Shown: piece after piece, positions 34,343 to 43,935 of the stretch
Layout: each line of letters opens with the position of its first letter
Position numbering within the stretch: the stretch's first letter is position 1
Assembly (NCBI RefSeq): GCF_023973825.1
Contig: NC_090123.1
Location: 913,501-977,500 of the forward strand
Origin: Plasmodium brasilianum
Taxonomy: Eukaryota; Apicomplexa; Aconoidasida; Haemosporida; Plasmodiidae
Direction: 5' to 3'
DNA: 64,000 nucleotides
The notes under the pieces: model-generated
What the model was told of the DNA's origin: nothing
Database searches by the model: none
The model's input: the letters and a program-made list of their open reading frames with translations, nothing else
Program-made: the position numbers and the translations under genes

Positions 34343-34786
34343 TGTATGTATGCGCATCCGTGTGTGTATTTATATATGTAGGTGCGCAGATGAGTATGAT
34401 ACTATGTAAATATGCATTCATGTATTCATGTAAGTAGGCATGCGTGTATGTGTGTATTATGAACAAAGTACACATTTGTTTTATGAGTTATCTCCGCATT
34501 ATTAACCTTGTTATACTACTGTATATATGCATTTTTTTTTTTTTTTTCCCCTTTTTTCATATCATTGCAACATTATTTTCCTTTTTTATTTGCATGTTCA
34601 TGTATTTATGCTTTTTTTATTTACATGTTAGTATATTTTTGCGTTATTCATTCTTTATTCGTTTTTAAAACATTTTAGCAATTTAGCATTTCTTCATTTT
34701 GAATATACACTCCATTTTGTATTTTAAAAAAAGGAAGCAGAAGAGAAAGAAGAAGAAAGAAAAAAAAAAAAAAAAAAAAAAAAAAA
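32464..34786. other. Divergent promoter region upstream of Rab1A
   Basis: Shared upstream region of the unknown membrane protein (-) and Rab1A (+). It contains a poly-A tract of about 70 bases (33114-33181) with interspersed G, a second A-run at 33279-33300, a 12-bp repeat (AGAGAAGCAGTA/AGAGAAGCAATA) at about 33640-33735, TA and TATG microsatellites (34285-34350), and an A-run immediately before the Rab1A start codon (34759-34786). No gene is evident. Confidence 0.6.
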
Positions 34787-35410
34787 ATGAATGAAAATAG
34801 GTCTAGAGATTACGATTATTTGTATAAAATAATTTTAATAGGTGACAGCGGAGTAGGTAAGTCATGCATATTATTACGATTTTCGGATGACCATTTTACG
34901 GAAAGTTATATAACAACAATAGGTGTAGACTTTCGATTTAGAACAATTAAAGTAGATGAAAAAATTGTAAAATTACAAATATGGGATACGGCTGGACAAG
35001 AAAGATTTAGAACAATAACATCAGCATATTATAGAGGTGCTGATGGGATAATTATAATATATGATACAACAGACAGAAATTCCTTTTTACATATTAATGA
35101 ATGGATGAATGAAATAAATAAGTACACGAATGAAGATACTTGTAAATTACTAGTAGGTAATAAAGCGGACTGTAAGGACGAAATTGAAATAACAACAACA
35201 GAAGGAGAAAACAAAGCAAAAGAACTGAACATTCCATTTGTAGAGACATCCGCAAAGGATGCTACTAATGTTGAGTTAGCATTTACTATGATAACACAAG
35301 AATTAATTAAAAAGAAAAAAAAAAAAAATATAAATACGATAAATAACAATCAAGCCAAGGTAAAGTTGTCCATGGAAGACAGAACGCAAGGCCCCTATTG
35401 CTCCTGCTAA
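34787..35410 (+). CDS. RAB1A: Small GTPase Rab1A
   Basis: A single-exon protein of 207 residues. Rab1 drives ER-to-Golgi vesicle transport. It shows all G motifs: G1 GDSGVGKS (residues 19-26), switch I/effector [13 protein letters not shown]3 WDTAGQE, G4 GNKAD and G5 ETSAK. The C-terminus ends Cys-Ser-Cys, a CXC signal for double geranylgeranylation that anchors the protein to membrane. A poly-Lys run (KKKKKK) begins the variable tail. The effector sequence and [16 protein letters not shown] fit the Rab1/Rab8 group, and the sequence matches my memory of the P. falciparum Rab1A on chromosome 5. Confidence 0.95.
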   Translation: MNENRSRDYDYLYKIILIGDSGVGKSCILLRFSDDHFTESYITTIGVDFRFRTIKVDEKIVKLQIWDTAGQERFRTITSAYYRGADGIIIIYDTTDRNSFLHINEWMNEINKYTNEDTCKLLVGNKADCKDEIEITTTEGENKAKELNIPFVETSAKDATNVELAFTMITQELIKKKKKKNINTINNNQAKVKLSMEDRTQGPYCSC

Positions 35411-35533
35411 ATTCACTGTGCATGTGACTGTTCATATGGCTGTTCATATGTTTCTTTGCACACATACCACTATTTCATATATCTTTTTTTAATTACCCTT
35501 TTTAATACACCCATTTTATGCTTTCTTCGTACC

Positions 35534-35570
<37 letters not shown>

Positions 35571-36721
35571 CTTCATTCTTTGCAAAAATATCACAATTGT
35601 AATTGACACGTTTAATAGCGTAATGTTTATCTGTGTGCTAGATTAACGTTTAACTGCCTTCCTATATATGTGCATTTTTTTTTTTTTTTATAATTTTTAT
35701 ATGCTCCTAAGATTTAGTTATTTTTCACCTTATCTTTATTAATTCCACCATGACCTTCCATTTACGTAGCTTATACATGATAGCATAGTTATATATAGCA
35801 AATTTTACTTATTAATATTTTTGCATTTCTGCGTTTATTTCATTGGTTTATTCTCTTCTTTTCCGTTACAGGATTATACTTACAGGTATATATATGCACG
35901 CGCATGTGCTTACACCTATGCTGATATATGTAGTGCATATTCATGTTTATATATGCTTCCCTTTTATTTATGTATGTTCTCGTCAACATGCATTTTACTT
36001 TTGTTTATGCGCAAATATCAATACCTTTTCTTTAAATGTACACAATAAGAAAATAAAACGAAAGGTTACTCCTTGTTATTGCATAGGTTTATCTGTGCAT
36101 GTACGTATACTTGTACGTGTATATCAATACGTGTATGTATGCCTGTACGTGTATATCAATACGTGTATGTATGTCTGTACATGTATATCAATACGTGTAT
36201 GTATGCCTGTACATGTATATCAATACGTGTATGTATGCCTGTATATGTGTGCCAATGCGTTTGTAACTATGTGTGTATGCCAGTACGTGTATACCTATAC
36301 GCGTATGTATGGCTGTACATGTACATATACTTTTTCATTTTTTTTTTTTTTTTTTTTTTTTTGTTAATATAGAAGAAAAAATACACCTTCTGAACATTAA
36401 AAAAAAACAAACTAGCGTTTTTCTATTTTTATTAATTTGTTAAATATTTTACAATTATGAAATATGTTCTACTGAGGAATGGAAAAGCGAGGGTGATGCG
36501 GAATCGTGTGTAAATTTCAGCCCATCACTCATGCACATCAGTACATATATATAAATGTGAGGAGACGTACTCATGTGTATATGTATGCATGTACATATTT
36601 ATGCTCATGCAACTTGTGCTTAATCGTTTTAAAATGCAAGAGAAAAACATTTTTTCCAAAAGACAGTCCTTCTTTTCGAAAAACATAAAATGGCTAGCTG
36701 TTGTAAGGTATTGTAATAAAA
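35411..36721. other. Rab1A downstream region
   Basis: T runs at 35538-35570 and 36339-36361 and a TACGTGTATATCAATACGTG repeat at about 36110-36245. A short plus frame at 36457-36513 (MKYVLLRNGKARVMRNRV) looks codon-like and may be an upstream exon of the ORF that follows, but no in-phase junction is clear. Confidence 0.4.
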
Positions 36722-36931
36722 ATGAGGAAACGAAAATTACAAAAACAAGTTGAAACTACAATTGAAATTATAATTAACAGAACAAATGAATATATAGCTA
36801 ATAAGAAATTTGAAACTGTAGTTAGCAGCAAAACAATAGAAACGTTAACGACGAAACAGTGCAAACTTGCTGGCGACGAGGATAAGCCTGCTATCGATTC
36901 TCACTGCAAATATTGTAATTATGTGAAGTAA
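36722..36931 (+). CDS. Candidate small protein, 69 residues
   Basis: ATG-to-stop ORF reading MRKRKLQKQVETTIEIIINR, then TNEYIANKKFETVVSSKTIE and a C-terminal QCKLAGDEDKPAIDSHCKYC. Codons are strongly purine-first and A/T-ending, typical of real Plasmodium exons and unlike the repeats around it. The tail holds HCKYC, which could bind metal together with the upstream Cys, but four ligands are not secure. An upstream stop sits five codons before the ATG, so any upstream exon must splice close to it. No family is recognised. It lies between Rab1A and PSOP12. Confidence 0.4.
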   Translation: MRKRKLQKQVETTIEIIINRTNEYIANKKFETVVSSKTIETLTTKQCKLAGDEDKPAIDSHCKYCNYVK

Positions 36932-37571
36932 TGTAAAATTAGTATGGAAGAATAATTTCACTACTTCTTCTTTTTCATTAATGATTAGTTATATTGTAAA
37001 AACTTCCTTCATGGAATGTGTTCTTTATGCTACATAAAGCAAGGACAGACTTGGGTGGTTATAAAAAAAAAAAAAAAAAAATATAATAAAATAAAATATA
37101 CCTGCACGTGTGCATACATACATGCGTGTATATGTACATATATTTCTTCACTTTTTTTTTTTTTTTTTTTTTTTTCTTTCACGGTCAGGTGAAATGATGA
37201 AAAAATATGGAAGGCGTGCATTGAGGTTAACTTTACGTGAAGTTATGAACTTGCAATAGCTACACAAAACTATATATGTGTGTATAATAGTATTCGTTTG
37301 GTAAACATGATGGTATAACAACAAGGAACGAAAAACTCACTCGGCATTGCTCAACGTGCACATGCAGGAGAGAAATCTCGCAGTGAAATTATGTACATGT
37401 AGTTAAGTACACATAGTTATGGAAGTATAATTGTGTAAGCGAAATTGCGCACGTGTACATATTCGTGTGTGGGCTCTTTGAAAAAAAATAAAAATTAAAA
37501 GGGGAAACACTCCAATAAGGAATCAAATATCCACGGGCATTTCATACGACCTAATTTTATAACACACGGAC
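36932..37571. other. Gap downstream of PSOP12
   Basis: Convergent gap between the small ORF (+) and PSOP12 (-). It has an A run at 37063-37082 and a T run at 37152-37175 about 70 bases apart that can pair as a hairpin. Otherwise nothing is seen. Confidence 0.5.
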
Positions 37572-39994
37572 CTACTCCAGGTTGAACGTAATTTCATAAT
37601 TTGTGCTGTTCGCATAACACTTGCACAAGAAGCTATTATTATATGCATCCTTTTTTGATTTATAGTTTTCTAAGAATTGGGAGGTCATAATTAAAGTTGA
37701 CTCCTCATAAGTATCAATTATTCCAGGTTTGTATAAATACGTTTTAGGATACACAGTTAGTAATCCTTGGTAGTCTTTAAAAAAATCGCGTATAAATTTT
37801 TTTTTTTTATTTTCATAGATTTCATTAAAACAAGTATTTTTATTTTTTTTATGAACAGGACATATAAGTCCTAGTATAATTTCTGAATTAGTATTTGTAT
37901 TAACATTTACAAATATTTTATTTTCATTAATTTTTATTTTATCACAATTATCTTGAGTATTATTTCCATAAGAGCAAATTTTTTGTCGATTTGAAAAGTC
38001 TACACCGATTACATTTGTTTGTTTCCCTCCTTCATGTATTATAATATTTTTGTTTTGTATTTTATTGGATGTCGTATTTATAAAAAATAATTGAGTTTTT
38101 ATTTTGTTTTTAATATATGGAGGTAGTTTAAAGATATAATTGTTATCATTTACCTTGATGTACTTTGTGTTATCCGGAAAATTAGTATTCGTCATAATAT
38201 CTTCATATTTTGTATTAGGTGGTAATTTATAATAAATCAAATTATTATTATACAAATTGATTGTATCATTTTTATTATTATTATCTGTGTTATCTAATAT
38301 ATAATTATTTTTAAAATTTATGTACAAGGTCAAGTAAAAACCTTCTCCTAAATAACATTCTAATGTTATATCTTTCATAAAATAATTTTCGATATCTTTT
38401 TTTATATAAAAGCTATATAATTTAATATATTTATATTCTCGTGTTAGTAATATTTTATGTACTATACTAACAGGTTCTAATGAATCATCATATCTAAATA
38501 AAAAGCATTTCCTTACATCGCTTCTTATTCTACTATAAGCACCTATGGTTAAGTATCTCTCATCCCCTTGAACTGGTAAATCATCATACATAATTTTGCA
38601 GTTGTATGTATTATTTCCATTTTTCACAAACCCTGGATTCATATATTCTCTCTTTATATATAATAATGTACAAAACTTATTTGTTCCATTGTGTTTTAAT
38701 AAATAAGTGTATGAACCATTTTCATTCATATAATTATACACTACCCTAGAATTATCTAACTGAAAAAGATTTCCTCTGTTATATGTATTTCCAATACTCT
38801 TGGGTGCTTCCAATGGTATTAAATAAGTATTGTTGTACATGTAATATAAATAACATGGTGGCTTCTTACTATTTGATAAGATGGATACATAGTACCCTTT
38901 CACTTTTACAATATCCCACATATAACTATTTGATCGCACTAGGTCTACATCTGTACACTCAAAATCATTCTCTTTTTTGTATCTACATTTTATATACTTG
39001 GATAACGATATGTTAGGGGAAAAGTATTTGAATCCTATTTCATTTCCGCTAATTTTTGGCACTATCCGCTGGTAGCTCCAGCTGCTGCTCACGTTGGTGT
39101 ACTGGAAGTTGAATAGCCTGCAGGGGGTAAGCAGTTGTGTAGCGGTGAGTGTGAGTGTAGCGGTGAGTGTAGTGGCATTGGCATGGGTATTGGCATGTAT
39201 ATATGCAAGCGCATACAAATATGTACATACAAATATGTACATACAAATATGTACATACAAATATGTATATACAAATATGTGCATACAAATATGTGCATAC
39301 AAACAAGTACATATGTATATGCATGTAAAGCATATGCATATACATGAGTATGGACCCCACTCCCCTTTCGTCCTTACCTCCAGCTGACTCCATTGTCACT
39401 ACTGGCCTGACAGAGCACAAACATTTTTGTGTTCTTTCCATGGGAATTCCTCTTATTATTAACACCACAAATAAGAATATAATTATGATCATCAATTTGT
39501 AAATTATCTGAGGAGTAGTCAGTTAAGGATGATGTTTCGAATACTTTAAAGTCGAGATTAATTTTTTCCTTATTTTTAATTGTTTGCATATCATTAGTTG
39601 TAATACGATGACATTCATAAGGAGGTTGAGTAAGATTTTTATTAAAACAGTATATTACTATTAGTTCATCATTGCTTATAAAACTATAGAAATATCTAAT
39701 CATTTTCCTTGTATGGTTATCTATAATTTTTAATTTTCTTTCCCATTTTCTTTTCTCATTAAATGCATTAATAAAAATATTGTATCTTGTAACTGACGAA
39801 GATGTTATCTGGTCAAGACACACTTGGACTATTTGACCTTTAAAGTTTACATAATGCTCTAGATAACACTTTTGAATATTTGAATTTTCGGACAGAGGTT
39901 CATTTTCGACGGTGAAATAGAAGCAATGTGCTCTTTTATATACACATACCATCCACACTAGTAAAACCCACAATACCTTAACCGGCGTGGTCAT
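37572..39994 (-). CDS. PSOP12: PSOP12-like secreted 6-Cys-family protein (2 exons)
   Basis: Exon 1 is 39994-39378, exon 2 is 39117-37572; donor GTAAGG and acceptor CTGCAG join in frame to 720 residues. The start ATG at 39994 gives a signal peptide ([20 protein letters not shown]...). In P. berghei PSOP12 is a putative secreted ookinete protein of the 6-Cys family; I assign it from sequence character and position beside Rab1A. The C-terminal third has a 6-Cys-type stretch ([58 protein letters not shown]). The N-terminal part is beta-rich with scattered Cys and includes SSDNGVSWR, which matches a sialidase Asp-box and sits exactly at the exon junction. There is no GPI-type hydrophobic C-terminus, so it is probably secreted. 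The upstream in-frame ATG is in a TGTGTGCG repeat and is ignored. Confidence 0.87.
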
Positions 39995-40836
39995 CTTTTC
40001 CAATGTGCACCTCTTTAAAACTGGTTCTTCACTCGTGTGACTGCAACTGGGACTACCACTGTGCGTGTATGTATGTGTGCGTGTATGTGTGTGTGCGTGT
40101 ATGCGTGTGTGCTTGTATGCGTGTGTGCGTGTATGCGTGTGTGCGTGTATGCGTGTGTGCTTGTATGCGTGTGTGCATGTATGCGTGTGTGCGTGTACAT
40201 GCAACTACGTTACAGAAGCCTTGTATGTTTACAATTTCGAGTTAAATGGAAGAAAAGATGAGGTGTGTTCTGTGAAATGGGCAATTAGCTGACTCTATAT
40301 GGTAATATATTTTCTGTTCTTTTGTATTATTTTTTAAACTTCCTTTTTTAAATATCCTTTTTGTTTTTCCTTTTTTTTTTCTGCGCGTTGATCTGTCCGC
40401 TTGCCCTAGCTTGAGTTTGCAGTTTTACTAATTTTCAACAACAAAAAAAAAAAAAAAAAAAAAAAAAAATGTTTATTTAAAGGAAAAAGAGATCTAAGGA
40501 GAAATACATGCACATTCTTATATCCACCTACAGGTAGAGATGGATAGGAACACAGTTACGCTCGACTTTTAATGTGCTTCACGCTAGCATAATAAAATTT
40601 ATTTGCGTCCTTTACATAAAAAATTAAGAAAAAATAAGGAAAAAATAGAAAAAAATTAATTCAAAATGGAAAAAAATAAAGAAATAATACGGAAAAAATA
40701 AAGAAATAATGCGGAAAAAATAAAGAAATAATACGGAAAAAATATAGAAATAATATGGAAAATAAAAAAATAAATAAATTATTTTTTATATATATCTTCA
40801 GCTGGATGATGAACACAGAAAAAATACTCCACCACG
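39995..40836. other. PSOP12 upstream region
   Basis: A GTGTGCGTGTATGC repeat (about 40065-40195) lies 70-200 bases upstream of the PSOP12 start, and a 16-17 bp AAATAAGGAAAAAAT-type repeat at about 40630-40760. Plus-strand frames at 40203-40290 (EALYVYNFELNGRKDE) and 40801-40839 (LDDEHRKNTPPRQ) are codon-like and flanked by AG and GTG, but no start, stop and phase chain connects them. Confidence 0.4.
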
Positions 40837-41787
40837 TCAGGTGTACGTATCCTGACAATATGTACAATGGAAAAAAAAAAAAAAAAAAAAAATGTTCTAC
40901 AAATTTGCACTACATATGTATTGCGTTAAAAATTAGTTCAACAGGATAGCGTGGCTCGTACATGTGCATTCACACACTCCTGAGTTTGTGTATTTCCTTC
41001 AAATGATTGAATAATGACGTTTAAAAAAATAAAATAAAATAAAATAAAATAAAGCGGACATAATACCTTTTTTACATCATCGTTATTTGCACCTTTTTCC
41101 TTTAAATGAAATGTCTTATCTTTTTTTCTACTGTTCAACTTGGATTTCTGAAATATATGTATATCAACATATATATGTGTACGTGTATTAACGCGTGTGC
41201 AAATTGATTACACAAATTCGTCAGTTACTCAGCTTCACAGAGGGACTAGATTTGAAATCTCTGTTTGAAAAAAAGTTCATAAGAAAAGTACATGCGATTT
41301 TTTTTTTTTTTTTTTTTTATTTTTCCATATTTCGTTGTAATATTCGAACGAATGCATCCATAAATCGAGGTCTTCTTACTGGAGGCATATGTCCACATAC
41401 AAATGTACGCAAATGTGTATATGTGTGCATGTCTGAACGTATGGACATATTGACGTATGGACACGTTGACGTATGGACGTGTTGACGTATGGACGTGTTG
41501 ACGTATGGACGTGTTGGCGTATGGACGTGTTGACGTATGGACGTGTTGACGTATGGACGTGTTGACGTATGGACGTGTTGGCGTATGGACGTGTTGACGT
41601 ATGGACGTGTTGACGTATGGACGTGTTGACGTATGGACATATTGGCGTATGGACGTACGGATAAATAAGCCTATCCAAGCGCGAGCAGCCATAATCATAA
41701 TGATTAAGCTGGCTGGACTCAGTTCTCTCTTACGGTATACATGTCTTCAGTACATACCACCCCAATAAAAACATCATTATTTTTCAT
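40837..41787 (-). CDS. Candidate spliced microprotein (3 exons, model)
   Basis: The key exon is 41147-41067: 81 bases, bounded by TTTCAG and GTATTA, phase 0 at both ends, reading KSKLNSRKKDKTFHLKEKGA then NNDDVKK, clearly codon-like. Upstream, 41787-41734 reads MKNNDVFIGVVCTEDMYT and ends in GTAAGA at phase 0, so the two join cleanly. A last exon at 40851-40837 (DTYT, stop) after TTGTCAG would close a 49-residue protein. The upstream exon may extend to 41803 (KKFVE...) if a further 5' exon exists. VEMKNNDVFIGVVCTEDMYT faintly resembles an Sm/LSm first motif, but the rest does not. Function unknown. Confidence 0.35.
41438..41656. repeat. 16-bp minisatellite
   Basis: About thirteen copies of GACGTATGGACGTGTT, some with GGCGT or GACATATT. 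Since 16 is not a multiple of three, all three minus frames read the same 16-residue peptide cycle (RPYVNTSIRQHVHTS). It would lie in the first intron of the candidate microprotein gene. Confidence 0.93.
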
Positions 41788-42039
41788 TTCAACAAATTTT
41801 TTACTTAAATGAACGACTCAACGAGTTAAAAGTTTGTCATAACTAATTTCGTACTATACTAGTGTTATACTTCCCTCCCCCTCTGTTTTTCTGCATCCAT
41901 TTTTTCTATTGCTGTTGTGGATATCTCCTTCCCATGTTGCTGCTTCCTGTCTGTAATTACTACTACCACAAAAGATCGGTTACATGAAAATTATTTCTAA
42001 AGACATATCTTAGTTCGTTTGACACGTTTATATGAACAT

Positions 42040-42237
42040 AATTTCATAATTTCATAATTTCATAGTTTCATTATTTCATAATTTCATAATTTCATTATTT
42101 CATTATTTCATTATTTCATAATTTCATAATTTCATAATTTCATAGTTTCATTATTTCATAATTTCATAATTTCATTATTTCATTATTTCATTATTTCATT
42201 ATTTCATAATTTCATTATTTCATTATTTCATTAATTT
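42040..42237. repeat. 9-bp AT-rich satellite
   Basis: About twenty-two copies of TTTCATAAT and TTTCATTAT with one or two TTTCATAGT, arranged in two similar blocks. It is about 1.7 kb upstream of the photolyase start. Confidence 0.9.
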
Positions 42238-42890
42238 GTTATTTTATTATTTTTACTTTTATTTGTTTTTGCCATCTCCGTGTTTTCCTTTTATAAGCGC
42301 AGAAATAAGAACACTACCACTATTATCTTGTTCGTTAGCTAAGAGTTTGTCTCATTTCGTTATATACTTCACAATAAGGTCTTAAAAATTTTACGCGATA
42401 CAGCCTTCTGCTTATTGTTTCGTTTGACGTCACCTCCTACTGCTGCTTTTGTTTGTTCGCTTCTTCGTTTGACCGTTCTATTGTTTTTTTATTTTTTATT
42501 TTTTATTTTTTTATTTTTTTATTTTTATTTATTTTTTTTTTTTTATTTTTTTTATACTTCCGCTTGTTGCATTTCACCATTTTTCAACAGAGCCAACTTC
42601 TTTCATTTCTCTTACAATTTGATCAGTTCATTCTCAACTGCTATTTTACCGATCTATTCTCCTACACTTTTTCAAAATTGAAAGTACTATCTTAGGGAAA
42701 TATCTAAAATATGCCTTTTCTTTCAATGTTAAGATTATGTACACATGCATGTTTTTTTTTTTCCCCATTTTTCTTCCTCATTTTTTCCTCATTTTTTCCC
42801 CATTTTTTCCCCATTTTTTCCCCATTTTTTCCCTATTTTTTCTTACCTTTATTTTCTAACGTTTCGCTCCTTGACAGAATTTAAGCGCTC

Positions 42891-42998
42891 ATGTTCAGTA
42901 GTACACCTTATAGAAAGGAATTAAAAAATGTGAGCAGTGTGCACATAGTAGGTACTCAGAATAACGCGACTGTGCGAAAGGATCAAGTGCACATATAA
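42891..42998 (+). CDS. Candidate short ORF, 35 residues
   Basis: ATG-to-stop frame reading MFSSTPYRKELKNVSSVHIV then GTQNNATVRKDQVHI. The codons are purine-first, more GC-rich than the surroundings and not repeat-derived. It could be a first coding exon (a GTGCAC after DQ could be a donor), an upstream ORF in the photolyase leader, or chance. No in-frame route to the photolyase ORF was found. Confidence 0.22.
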   Translation: MFSSTPYRKELKNVSSVHIVGTQNNATVRKDQVHI

Positions 42999-43323
42999 AC
43001 ACGTAAACATATAATTACGTATACATAAATACATACACATATGTACATTCATACACATACGTACATTCATACACATACGTACATTCATACACATATGTAC
43101 AACAATTCAAAATGAAAGTTTACAATACCTTGTAACACACTCCTTTGCATTTTTAAATTATTCTCCTTCGAAATATTTTTATGAACTTTCATAATATGCC
43201 CAGTTGCTGAATTTGAAAATTTTATTTTTTGTTTTTTTATGAAATGTTTATTTTTTTCTTTATGAAAATTTTCAAAGGATAAAAGGGTTTATACATTTAT
43301 ACATGTATGCATGTATATGTATA

Positions 43324-43362
<39 letters not shown>

Positions 43363-43482
43363 GTATATGTTTATGTATATGTATATGTATATGTATGTAT
43401 ATGTTTATGTATATGTATATGTATATATATGTATGTATATGTATGTATTTATGTGTACGTATATGTATGTATTTGTAAGTAC

Positions 43483-43524
<42 letters not shown>

Positions 43525-43935
43525 GTATGTATGTATATACGCACTTATGAAGAGTGCATTTTTAAATTGGCGCGTTTGTTTTTCATATTCAGAGTAATGT
43601 TAAGTACTGCTCATATGTGTACATGTATATGCATTTTCGTATTTTTTAAAAATGTGATTGTAAAGTGAACATAAATGTGTACGTAAATGTTAAGATGAAT
43701 TTGATGTGAATGTTTTTTGTACAGTTATTATTTATTTTTTAAGAAGACAAAAAAATTGAATATACAACTGAGTAGGCCGACATACGAGCAATCAAACGAA
43801 CGTCTAACTAACGTCAAAGTGAACGCATATCTAAGTGAACAATCATCCAAGAGAACACTCATCCGAGTGAGCACATGCACACACCGCTCATACTAAGAAG
43901 CCTTTTTTTAGCTGTGTCCAAAGGAATATAACTAA

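Larger units (their letters stand above)
41788..43935. other. Upstream region of photolyase gene
   Basis: Contains a 9-bp TTTCATAAT/TTTCATTAT array (42040-42237), a TTTTTTCCCCA repeat (42770-42840), ACATACGTACATTCATAC repeats (43030-43100) and TATG microsatellites (43300-43530). A short ORF at 42891-42998 is listed separately. No other gene is seen. Confidence 0.55.

Noticed and set aside
41246..41698. Minus frames reading RPYVNTSIRQHVHTS repeats
   Set aside because: The 16-bp unit gives the same peptide in all three frames, the mark of a satellite artefact.
41734..41803. Sm/LSm-like first motif (VEMKNNDVFIGVV)
   Set aside because: The following exon lacks the second Sm motif (IRG), so an Sm fold is not supported.
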